This document shows, in pieces, positions 31,020-41,900 of a DNA stretch of 64,000 bases. The notes beneath the pieces are model-generated. The model worked only from the letters and a program-made list of their open reading frames with translations. It made no database searches and was not told where the DNA came from. The position numbers were made by a program, and so were the translations under genes. The DNA is from Campylorhamphus procurvoides (lineage: Eukaryota > Chordata > Aves > Passeriformes > Dendrocolaptidae), in the NCBI GenBank assembly GCA_013396655.1, contig WBMV01000787.1, positions 238,892 to 302,891 of the forward strand. Direction: 5' to 3'. The stretch's first letter is position 1; each line of letters begins with the position of its first letter.

Positions 31020-31390
31020 TCTAAACACACAATTACAGAAAATAAAAAGAAAAGAAAAGAATAATTAATTTCTGCTTCCTCATGCAAATCCTCTGACCAA
31101 TCATTTAGGGATCAGGGGCAATTCAGCTTCTTGTGCAAATTCCAAACTGAAGGCCTGAAAAAAACAAGTGAATGGATTTACTTTTCTAAGAACCAGAATT
31201 AACAAAGGTTCCATTTTCCATGGTTATGTGCCTGGCCAGACAGCCCTTGCTGACAAGCTCTCAAAAAACATGTGTTGGCCTGTTGAAAAGGCCCCAGTGT
31301 TGACTGACAGACAATTGAAGTGACAAATTGTTTCATTGTACTTGGCAGGGAGAGCGCTGTATTAGATAATTATGGCGAGGAGGGAAGCGA
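31020..31390. promoter_or_regulatory. AT-rich island with POU and SOX motifs, candidate enhancer
   Basis: The block includes a perfect octamer ATGCAAAT (31082-31089), AACAAAGG near 31201, ACAATTG and CAAATTGTTTCATTGT near 31311-31338, and ATTAGATAATTATGG near 31361. It is AT rich, non-repetitive and distinct from its surroundings. Enhancer function for SFRP1 is inferred only. Confidence 0.3.
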
Positions 31391-31529
31391 CAGGTCACAG
31401 GTCAGAAGACACGTCTGACCCTGTTTTCTGAAAGCCCTGAAAGGAGCCCACGCCCGGGAGAGCAGCGTGATGCTGACAGCAGCTTCTCCTTCCGCTGGGG
31501 TGATTAAGGGCTAACGAAGATGGAGCAGG

Positions 31530-31712
31530 GATGGCTCCCTGGTAGTGCCCACCACTCTGGGATAACTCCCTGGCAGTGCCCACCGCTCTGGGATAACTCC
31601 CTCACAATGCCCACCACTCTAGGATGGGTCCCTGGCAGTGCCCACCGTTCTGGGATAACTCCTTGGCAATGCCCATCACTCTGGGATGGCTCCCTGGCAG
31701 TGCCCACCATCC
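31530..31712. repeat. 31-bp minisatellite, about six copies
   Basis: Units built on CTCTGGGATAACTCCCTGG followed by CAGTGCCCACC repeat, with variants (GGATGGCTCC, GGATGGGTCC). Confidence 0.85.
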
Positions 31713-32859
31713 CTCAGTGGCTTCAGCAGAGCATCCTCATCCTCAGGATGCTTTTGGGCAGCACCAAACCCCCCGAGCACCAGTTCTGAGCTGGCAGCAA
31801 AAGTGCCATGCCCTGAATAATGTCCCAAGCGTGTCACACTCGGGCACAGACACCTTCCAGACCAACCAGCCCCTCCTCACCAAGGCCTGGCTTTTCCCCT
31901 GGCTGCAGCAGAGTACAACTAATAATTATTGAAGCCTCTCTCCCGCCATAGAAATAAAATATGGCATGGAATCACAGCACAGCTACTCCATTGAGAGCAA
32001 CGCTCCGCTGAGTAATACCAATAATTCAAAACAGATGAGCCCAAGGCTCGAGCACTATGGGCTCAGTATCCCAGTCTGCCCTGACCCCTGGAATTCGCTG
32101 AAAGTTACCTTGAGACTCGCCAGAGCTCTTTGTAACTTCTGTGAGGGTTATTTATTGCAAAGTCATAAATATTTGCTATGGATTTTCTCCATCAATCTAC
32201 AAAATGAATTAGGTTAGAAAAAATGTATGTACTTGGATTTTGGGGCATGTGTTTCTCAGGCAGGGGAAAAAATGTTGGATCTCAATTGTGCAGAAGAGGG
32301 GCTGCTGCAGAGCTTTGGGCCCTGCTGCCTGCACTAATTAATTCCCTTCCGCAAACAGTTTAAAATGCACAGTACAGTTGAGAAGGGGGGGAGGGAGGGA
32401 AGAGGCTCTTCTTTAAGTCTCTTTTAAAATCTTCCATAAAATTATTTATGGGTGAAGGAAAATTCAGTTTCCCTCTCCTCCCTTCCAGATACCCTGCCAG
32501 TCCATTGAAATGCTGAAATTCAGAGGCTGTTTTGCCCCAGGGAATCAGCTTCAAGCCAACATCTCCCTCCATCAGAAGCTGCCACTGGCACCAACTGGGT
32601 GCAATGGGATGGAGGAAGAGTGCCCAGCCTCTTCCCTTGGAACCCCAAAGCTGCCTCAGGGCAAAGCCACTCTTCCTTAAAGAGAGGAAGGGGAGCAGGG
32701 CTGGCCCTGCCCTGCAGGCACTTCTCAGGTGAATTAACAAGTTTTTATTCAGAAAAGCTTAAGTGAGACCTGAACTTTGAGGATGCTGCGGTAGGGTTTG
32801 GGCAGGGGGGGATGCTGCACCTGGCAGTGGGGGGGTGGCAGTGGGAAGTGGGGCAGGTT

Positions 32860-33059
32860 TGGGGCAGGTTGTTCCCCCAGAGGGTGGTCGGGCACTGACC
32901 AGGCTCCCCAGGGCAGTGGTCACAGCCCCAAACCTGCTGGAGCTCAAGGAGAGTTTGTCCAATGCTCTCAGGCACGTGGTGGGATCCTTGGGGCTGCCCT
33001 GTGCAGGGCCAGGAGTTGAACTTGTGGGTCCCTTCCAACTTGGGATATTCTGTGATTCC
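32860..33059 (+). mobile_element. CR1 LINE fragment (3' end)
   Basis: The block runs from GGGCAGGTTGTTCCCCCAGA through GGGTCCCTTCCAACTTGGG to ATTCTGTGATTCC, matching the order of the CR1 3' region. It is diverged and 5' truncated. Confidence 0.75.
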
Positions 33060-36000
33060 CTAAGCCCCCAGAACTCTGCACCTTTTCAACCAAGAACCCA
33101 GCAGCCTGTGTGTCCCCAGGGGAATCCACACCCCGATGGTGAGCCCTGCGCTCCCATGGCTGTCTGTCCTGCCACCCAAAAGCTCCTGAAAGGCTTTGCA
33201 TGAATGAGCTGATCCAGCTTTGTTTCTGCTCCCATGGTTTGCCCTTTCCCCTTTGGCCTTTGCCCAGCTCTGTGGCCAGGGGAGCGAGGCTCTGGCCACA
33301 GATGAGTGCACAGCTGGCCAGAGCCTCTCACAGGAGCACAATGAGCCATGGGGGGGGCCCGCAGCTCCTGCTGCTCCCTGGCCCCAGGCACTGCCATGCT
33401 TGGGAAAACAACAAACCCCGGATTTTTCTCCTCCTGGAAAATGCAGTGCCCATTGCTGCCAAGGAGAGGGATGCTGGTTCCCCTCTGCTTGGTGCTGCAT
33501 CCCATCTCCATCCTGCTTTTCTTCCACCAGCCCTGGTTTTCCCTCCTTGATGTGAGCCCTCGGTGCTGTGGTGAAGGGTCCCCCAGTTGCCTTCTCTTCT
33601 CTCAGGAGTATCCCAGGAAGGAATAGCTGCCTGTCCTGCTCACTGCATACCCAGCTGGGGCTCTGTCCTGTGCAGATGTGGGTACCTGTGTGTGCCAGCC
33701 TGGGCACTGCTCACAATCCTGTCTGTGGCTGCCCCTGCAGCCAGACACAGGCTCTGGGCTGGGGGAGTAGTGGGAAAAGTTGAGAGGGGGAGCGTGACAC
33801 GAGGAGCTATTTGTTCAATCAATGATTTACCAGATGTGTACACTGTACTAAAGGCTTGTAAACATACTTTAATGGCCAGCTGTAAATCCAGGCAGTAGCA
33901 GTGCCAGCTTCATGTCCATCAGATGTGTCTTAAGAACAGCAAAGGAAGCTCCCTGAATCACTGTGTTATAGGCTCTGTCAGCTCTGCAATTGTGCATGTA
34001 AATCAAAGAACCAATGTCCCCAGGTTGAAATTATTTGCATGGCAGGAAAGGTTTTATGACCAGCAGCTTCTCCTTCTCTGGGTTCTCTGCAGTTCCCTGT
34101 CTTCCAGAGACAGCATCTCCAGAAGGTTGGGTTTCTGTCCCAGTGCCCCAAGTGAGTGGCTGTGTTTTCCCTGACTATGCTGGAAGTCTCTTTTGTTAAT
34201 CACTGAAGCACAGCGTCATTAGTGAGAAGTGCAGAGTGTACACAAAGAGGAACTTGCCAAATTACTAATAAGCAGAAACTCCATCCATCTTAATGAGACA
34301 GGGTTAAGAAAATAGCAACCTAGAATATACACAATGGAGCCTTTCCAAGCTGTTTATTTACTCCTGTTAGAAAGTAGATCTGAGCTCCATCTCTGGTCCT
34401 GCTTGGAGATTGTCACATGTTTTCCAAACCGCAGGCTTCTCATGCTCTTGCAAATCATTAAACATGAGAAAGATAAATAAATAAGTGGATGGATGGCTCA
34501 AAAATTATTAGAGGGAAGAGGGCAGATGGGATTGCTGCAGAGTGAGAAGCATAAGGAGGTGTTTCCTCATGGTGGGCAGGTCTCCATCTCCCTTCCTTTG
34601 GGGTCTCACCAAGGCAGCTGAGGGTCCCCATGTGCTCAGGCACCACAGGGCTGCTCTTGGGCTGGGGCTCCCATCATGCCAGCCCAGCAGTGTGATTTAC
34701 AGCTCCCTGGTGACTTGCAGCTCCTCTCCCAAGTTCCTCTGGCAACCCAGAAGGGGTTTGCACCCTCCCCAAGGTGCCTGCACACCTGTGCTCCCCAGCC
34801 ACATTTTTCTTTTGTTGGGTAAGGAATGACTCGCAGCGCCTTTCACGTGCACAGCTTGGCTGCTGCGGTTTTATTGAAGGCCAGCACTCGCTGGATGTTA
34901 TTCAGGCAAACTTTATATACACCACAGACCCTCTCAGCAGCCTGCACCTGGGCCAGGGCAAAGCTGAGCCTCGTGGAGAAGAATGTGCTGTAATGCAGCA
35001 AGTTATTACAGGATAAATATTTATAAGCCCCTGTAAACATTTGCCATGGGTTCCCTCCTGGGACCAGGGGCAGACGGTCAGAGTTTCAACAATGCTGAAG
35101 GAAGGGGCTCTTGTGTTTCTTTATGTGTTATCTCAGCTAGTAAACCCATTGTTGATGGTGTATAGTTATAGCATTTAATGGTGCTAATTTCACACTAACA
35201 GGAGACATCGGCTGGAATTGTTGCTTGCCTTGATCTTGCTCTTGGTGGAGACATCCCTGCAGTCCCAGGGGTTCTGGCCACATGGCTGGGGTGCCTGAGT
35301 GGGGCTCCACAGCTGCAAAACCTCCCTGTGCAGATTCCCTTGGTCCTGGGGCGAGGGAGCATCCCCGGCTGCCTCAGTGTTGTTGGAGCCTTGGAGTGAT
35401 CTGCTGAGAAAACCAGAAAACAAACACAACAAAACCAACATCCTCCTCAGGGGCTGACCCCGGCAGGGGCTATCAGCTCTCAGCAGGCAGAGGGGGGTCT
35501 GATTTAAAGCAAATATTCTCTGGAGGTGTCTAGGAGCCACAGGGGTGGCACGGCAGGCTCTTTGTGGCTGGGGGGCTGCCAGCACTGGTGTGTCCCATCC
35601 CATCCCTGGAGGGGGCACGGGCACCAAGGGGCAGCACCGAGGGGCAGGCACTGTGGCTGGTGGGTCTCCTCATCCCCATCACTGCTGCCTCTGTTGCAGG
35701 GGTGGGAAACTGGGGAAGAAATGCCAGGGCAGGCAAGGCCATGACTCCTCCATGCCCTCGAATGCAGCAGTAAAACAAAGAGCCCTGGGCAACAGCGCTC
35801 ATTGCATGGGACTATTTGGGGGCTTCACTTTGCTGCTCATGCACGAAAGCCAGTCATTTGGCAAAAATCAGCTCAGTTAGCAGGCATTGTTCGTAAAGAG
35901 CCAGGCCCTGAATGGGCTCAGGGCTAATATATTCTATTATCCCACGCCTGCCTGTTTCCCCAGGGCAGCGTGGAGGGGAAGGCACATTCCAGCGAAGGCA

Positions 36001-36284
36001 GCCGGGGCAGAGGGTGCCCAGTGTGGCCAGGGAGGATGGGGCAGGCAGGAGGGCACAGGGACACATGGGTGACACTCGCCCGGTCACCTCTGAGCACCTG
36101 CCACAGGTGGATGTGGAGCAGAGAGGGATGCTGAGCCGCAGGGGCGAGGGGGGTGGGCAGAGCTCCTGGTCCTGAGGGTTGCCAGGACAAACAATGGAGC
36201 AAGAATAGGCACTGTTAATTGGGCTGGGCTTTTCACGGGGCAGGAGAGATCTGGGGACAGCCAGAGTGGTGCATGGTGCAAAGC

Positions 36285-36440
36285 CTCTCATTATTCAATA
36301 TGAAAATGTTAGCCCCTGTGGGAGAGGCAGCAATAAATGGCTATAAAGTAAGGTTAAATGATGACATTAGAGATGAGGCAGAGATTCAAGAAGTAGTAAT
36401 TAAGACTAAAGAGACTGAGATTTAAGAAGCTGTAAGGGGC
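36285..36440. promoter_or_regulatory. AT-rich island, candidate conserved element
   Basis: The segment contains TTATTCAATATGAAAATG, AATAAATGGCTATAAAG and AGTAGTAATTAAGACTAAAG. It is non-repetitive and AT rich. The function is not known. Confidence 0.25.
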
Positions 36441-38335
36441 TACATAATTATGAAGGGAAATGGCTGTGCAGGCTTCATTCAGGAAAGTTCATGCCCAGCT
36501 TGGAAGGGGTTTGTTGAAAGAGCAGCCCTTCTTGGGCGTCTGCTCTCTAAGAGGTCTTATACTGTGTATTAAGCAATTTAGTGGTCTCGACCAGAGCTGT
36601 TGACTCCTTCATTTTGTTTGGCTTTTTTCCCTTCTCCCCCTTTTTTTTTAAAAGAAAAAATGGTTTGCTGGCAATTGTATTTGCTGGTCAGTTGTATTTC
36701 CATTCACAATTCACTCCTGGATTCCCATTCAGGCTCTGCTGCCATGAAATGTGGGTATCAGTCACAGATGAGAGAAGGGAGCCAGCAAAGACCTTTCTTG
36801 AGCCGAGTTCAAGAACTGTGCAGGCCATGAGTGTGGCTGGATTTAGCAGCCAAGACATGCTGAACTGGACCTTTCCAGCTTGGATGGAGAGCAATGAGCT
36901 CTGGCAGGCTCAGCAGCTACTGACCAGGGTGTCAGGGCTGCAGCCAAGCCCTCTAATCAGCGTGGGATGCTTCAGGGCACACGTCCCTGGGGTGCTTGTG
37001 ACAGGACATTTACCTGCTGCCATGTGGCATTTGCTGGCCTGCAGGTGTCCAGAACCCTGGCTGTGGTTTTATGGCAGTGTTACTGCTGTTGTCTTTGGAG
37101 AACTCCCCAGCTTTCAAACAGGAGTTTCCCAAGTCCCCACCTTGCCTTCCTACCTAATATTCCTATCACATTCCTCAGCCTGGAACAGAATTGTAGCACT
37201 GCCAAAGTCAAACACCCACTGTCACTCTGCAAGTGGAGGGGCTCTGACACTTCCCTGTGATCTTACCATGGAAAATAGAGAGTCACTGGCACAGTTTGGT
37301 TCCTGACCAGAGACTTGTGCCTATGGATGTAACACTTGGGTGCAAATAAAGATGCTGGAATAAAGCCTCGAGCAGATCAGTGCCCTGTTCCATGTTTCAC
37401 ATTACACTGGGCTCCGGGGACACAGCACTGCGTTCTGAAAGTGAGGTATTTCAAAGGCTCTAAACTGGTTTTTGTAAAAGCAACTTCTATCAGAATCTCT
37501 CCAGGGATGAAACGTTCCTTTTACAGCTGTTCCTTGGCGCAGTGATCAGTGTTTTGCCAACATTTCCTGAGCCCAAGCAGCAGGAGAGCTCCATCCAATT
37601 GGTTCTGTCACCCCCGTACAGGCACCTTATGGCACGGAGATCTCCTGTTTAGTGCTCAATTCTTCCCTTCCTTAGTGGTGGTGACTGGCTGCTCTCGGGT
37701 GAAAGTGGCTCTTTCCAGGCTTCAGAGCCTCTTCCATTTACCTCCCAATGAGGTGTAGTTCCTGTGTTAGACGGCACAAGCTGTTTGAGCCAAAGGCAGC
37801 AGCAGAACGGGGGCTCAGGAGGGTTTCCCAGGGCACACGGCGGGCAGGGATGCTCCATGGCCACACCTTGTGCACCCAGGGACCCTCGGCCACCATCCTA
37901 AATGTGCCCAGCTCCTGGTCCTGCGGGGCAGCGGGTGGTGGAGGAGGAACAAGGAGCGCATCTCCTGCTCCCCGCATCGCCTGGAGCCGGGCTCTCAGCC
38001 GCGATACCCCTTTAAGGAACAGACCCTCCTTCTCTCCGTGTTTCTTTTCTTTTTCCTTTTTTCCCCCCCAAATACCATAGTTTCTGCTGGAATTCGTCCA
38101 CAGGGAAATGAGGTCTGCGCCGTCCAGCCCAGGTTCACAGAAACATCTGCAACCTCGGAACAGCCGCTCGGGAGCACCGAGACCCCCCCGAGCCCCCCGG
38201 AGCATGCGGTGCTGTGCGGTGAGCTCACGCACCCCGGGGGGCTCCCGGTGCCGCCGAGCCCCCGCATCCCGCACCCCCGCATCTGGTCCCTCTGCCGCTG
38301 CGGGTGCTGCGGGGCCGGGGTTGAGGGGTCCGGCT

Positions 38336-38640
38336 TGCGAGTCCCTATTTGCCGGTCCCTATTTGCGGGTCCCGGTTTGCCGGTCCCTATTTGCGGGTCC
38401 CGCTTTGCTGGCCCGGTTTATGCGTCCGTATTTGCGGATCCCTATTTATAGGTCCCGGCTTGCGGGTCCCTATTTGCCGGTCCCTATTTGGGGTCCCTAT
38501 TAATGTGGTGAATGTGCCAGTCCCTATTGGCCAGTCCCTATTTGGGGACCCTATTTACGGTCCCTATTTGCCAGTCCCTAATTGCCGGTCCGTAATTGGG
38601 GTCCCTATTTAAAGTCCCTAATTGGGGTCCCTATTTGGGG
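38336..38640. repeat. GTCCCTATTTG minisatellite directly upstream of SFRP1
   Basis: Units around GGTCCCTATTTGCGG and GGTCCCGGTTTGCC, 11-20 bp long, repeat about 17 times and stop at the edge of the SFRP1 CpG promoter. The units are heterogeneous, with a short interruption near 38500-38515. Confidence 0.9.
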
Positions 38641-38689
38641 TCCGTCGCGGCCGCGCTGATGGGCGGGGTCTCGGCGGGCGGGGCGTGCC

Positions 38690-38800
38690 GCGATTGGCCG
38701 CCCTGGCTGTGATTGACAGCGGCGGGCGGGCGCTGATTGGCTGCCGCCCGCTCAAAACCGCGCGGCGCGGGCGCGGCGCGGCCAGAGCGGGTCTGGACGG
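38690..38800 (+). promoter_or_regulatory. SFRP1 CpG promoter
   Basis: Inverted CCAAT boxes (ATTGG) lie at 38693-38697 and 38736-38740, with GGGCGGGG and dense CpG around them. They sit 165-215 bp upstream of the ATG and there is no TATA box. The tandem repeat at 38336-38640 abuts the 5' side. Confidence 0.55.
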
Positions 38801-38905
38801 CGGCGGGGCCGGAGCGGGGGGAGCGGATCCCTGAGGGAGCGCAACCCTGAGGGAGCGCTGTGGGGCTGCGGGGACGGTCCCCCCACCCCGGGACGGCGCC
38901 GGGCG

Positions 38906-41900
38906 ATGGGCAGCGTGAGGGGGGCCGCGCTGAGGGCGCTGGTGTCGGTGGCCGCGGGGCTGCTGGCCTGCGGAGGGGCCAGCGAGTACGACTATGTCAG
39001 CTACCAGTCCGACCTGGGCCCCTACCCCGGCGGGCGGTTCTACGCCAAGCCCCACCAGTGCGTGCCCATCCCCGCCGACCTGCGGCTGTGCCACAGCGTG
39101 GGCTACGACAAGATGGTGCTGCCCAACCTGCTGGACCACGAGACCATGGCCGAGGTGAAGCACCAGGCGAGCAGCTGGGTGCCGCTGCTCAACAAGAACT
39201 GCCACATGGGCACCCAGGTCTTCCTCTGCTCCCTCTTTGCCCCCGTGTGCCTCGACCGGCCCGTCTACCCCTGCCGCTGGCTCTGCGAGGCCGTCCGTGA
39301 CTCCTGCGAGCCCGTCATGCAGTTCTTTGGCTTCTTCTGGCCGGAGATGCTCAAGTGCGACCAGTTCCCCCAGGACGATGTCTGCATCGCCATGACAACC
39401 CCCAATGCCACCGAGGTCTCCAGGCCCAAAGGTAAGGCACGGCCGGTGCTGCAGCCTCGCTGGCGCTCCTGTCCGAGCTGGCAGAGCAGGTGCCAGCCCA
39501 GCAGGGGCTCTTTGGCCCTGGACGGGGGTCTTGGGGCAGGAGGAGGCTCACCTGGACTCTGCTTCTTGGCAGCTGCCCGAGGGAGGCAGCGTGCCCTGCC
39601 TGCTCCTCATCCCTACCCCGGAGCCTCGGGACACGCTGCGGTGTGTGCCTGTTCCTGATCCCCGCACAGGCACCGGGGCTGGGCTCCGGTACTGATGGAC
39701 CAGGGTCTGATCCTCTGCCTTCAGGTGCTGCACCTCCCTGGCAGCACTTCTGCTCCCCAGCCCAACTCCTGCAGAAAGTGCTGGCTGACCAGAGTCAATA
39801 AATAGTGACTGTGGTCCTGGCAGCATCTCCCACTTCCCATCCGTCCTGGGGCAAGACACTGGGCCACCAGTGGCTGGGCGTGCAGTGGAGATCCAGCCCT
39901 GCCCCAGGGTGGGTTGTGGGCTGGAGAAGGGGCGAGAGACCTGCCAAGAAATTAGGGAAAGTGGACGCGGTTCGTGTTTGTTTCCATGCATGCGGCACGT
40001 CTGTGTCAGTTGCAGTGAGCCTGGCTTGTTGCTGGAAACTTTACAATAAATAAATAAACATCCTGGTGTTACTTTGTCGTTTCCTCTGGCAGTGGGGATG
40101 TTTGTGGAGGGACATGGCAGAGGACTCTAGGAGAGTGCAGTGCTTCTGTGTGAGCAGAGCCTCATTGAAAGGGATGAGCACTCCTGATTCCCAGGGGGAT
40201 GGTGCCTGTGCTTGCGAGGAGTTCAGGGTCAGGGGTGCTGAATGGTTGCCGTGCATCTTGCAGCAGAGGGGTGATGCTCTGGGGTGTCTCTGGGGGCCTT
40301 GTGGGGGCACGTGGAGGGCAGTGAGAGCAAAGAGGCAGTGGCTGTGGGCTGGCAGGCACGGGGGACTCCCAAGCTCGGCACCCAGAGGGGCTGTACATGG
40401 GAATCTGTGTCATGTGTTGGCAGTGGCATCCAGAGCCAGGTGGAGTATGAAGTTTGTGCCTGTGCCAGGGGCTGCCCTCGTTCCCAGGACCCAGCCTCTC
40501 CCAAGAGTGACAGAAGTACAGCCACACTGGCTTGCCCTTACTGCTGTGATTGCTGGAGGAAGCTCTTTGTTTCCAGGAAGGCTCTAAAATAATGTCCTGT
40601 GTGAACCTGGACCCTTGGTCAAGACCACAGGCGTGTCCTGTGGTGCAGGTACAAAGGTTGCTTTTATTCCCCAGGGACTTGCAGCCAAGCGTGCTCCTGA
40701 GGCAGCTGGGTCTGAGCTGCCCCTTCCAAGGTCTGAAATAGTCTGAAGAACTGTTTGCAGGTCATTCATTTTGCAGACGTTATTGTGCCAAGACCTGGGA
40801 ACAGTACTCTAGGTGAGCAGCATCTGCCAAGTTTTCACGTGTGTAGTTTAACAACTTTCTGAACACCTTTCAGGCCTGTCTTGACAGCAGCTCTGGGGTG
40901 GGACACTACTGCTTGCTTTTGGTGCCCCAAACAGCTTAGAGAGCAGAACAAACTCGAAGTTAATTGCAGCCACTGCTGTGATGTGAACCAGCACCACTGG
41001 ATCTCCCACACACCACCAAGGATCCACCAGTGGCTCGTGGTGACAGCAGGGGCCAGACCTGGTGAGAAGCCCATCACTTTGGCTCTGGCACTGCCACCTC
41101 CTGCAGATGCAGAGTCCTCCTGGGTGAGCTGTGGCTCAGCCCTTGTCCCTGTGCTGGTTGGGTCCTTCCCTCTCTCTGTGCTGTGCTATGGGCACTCTGT
41201 CCATGGTTTGTCTGCATTTTCTGTCAGTGCCAACTCCTGGAGCCCCTTTGCTCTTGGGCACTGGGGTGTTTCCTGTTGGTTCAAAGAGGGTCAGAACCCA
41301 GCAGTGTCCCCCCTTTTCTCTTGGCACTAATAAGAACGAGCCCTTTCAGTATTTTTTCCCATTAACACCTTGAAATTGGAATTTGTTTCTGCCTCTCAAA
41401 GAGCTGACCTGTTGAATTCCTTTCTCCTTAAGCACAGGCGGTAAAGCCTGCAGGCCCATGGGATGCATCAGGGGAGTTGCAGATTAATACAGCATTACAC
41501 ATTCCTTCTCCTGCCCCTGGAGTAAGCTGGCTCTACAGCCAGGCACTGGAAAATGGTCAGCAGGGAACAAGGGAGCTGGAAGCAGGCTGAGGTTGTGCTT
41601 GGAGTGGAGCCGTCAGCTGTGGCAGACGGGCCCCAGCTGACCTGCAGGGTGGGCTGGAGAAATCAGCCACGGTGCCTCAGGACGAGTGGGAGGGCAGGTG
41701 GTTTTGGGGTAGCTGTGGCTCCACAAAACAGCAGTTTTCCTGAGGTACAGAGCTGTGCCAGAGCTGGCCAGGCCTCTGGCGTTTGTGTTCCTGACCGTGG
41801 TGTGGTGTGGTGTCCCAGAGCAGAGGACAATTTCTCTTCTTATCAGCACAGGATGGTGTCCACTGCAGTCCTGCCAGCACGTCTGTGCTGGGGCAGGGCT

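Larger units (their letters stand above)
26894..38335. other. Gene-free interval between divergent GOLGA7 and SFRP1
   Basis: No coding exon was recognised in 11.4 kb; the open frames are short and lack family resemblance. The interval holds two CR1 fragments, a minisatellite, a 28-bp-stem hairpin and several AT-rich islands: 28770-29080, 31020-31390, 32130-32220, 34190-34350, 34970-35050 and 36285-36440. SFRP1 is a developmental Wnt regulator, so distal enhancers are expected here, but that is inference. Confidence 0.6.

Noticed and set aside
36581..37306. 241-codon open frame on + upstream of SFRP1
   Set aside because: No homology recognised and no exon-like junctions; the sequence looks like ordinary intergenic DNA.
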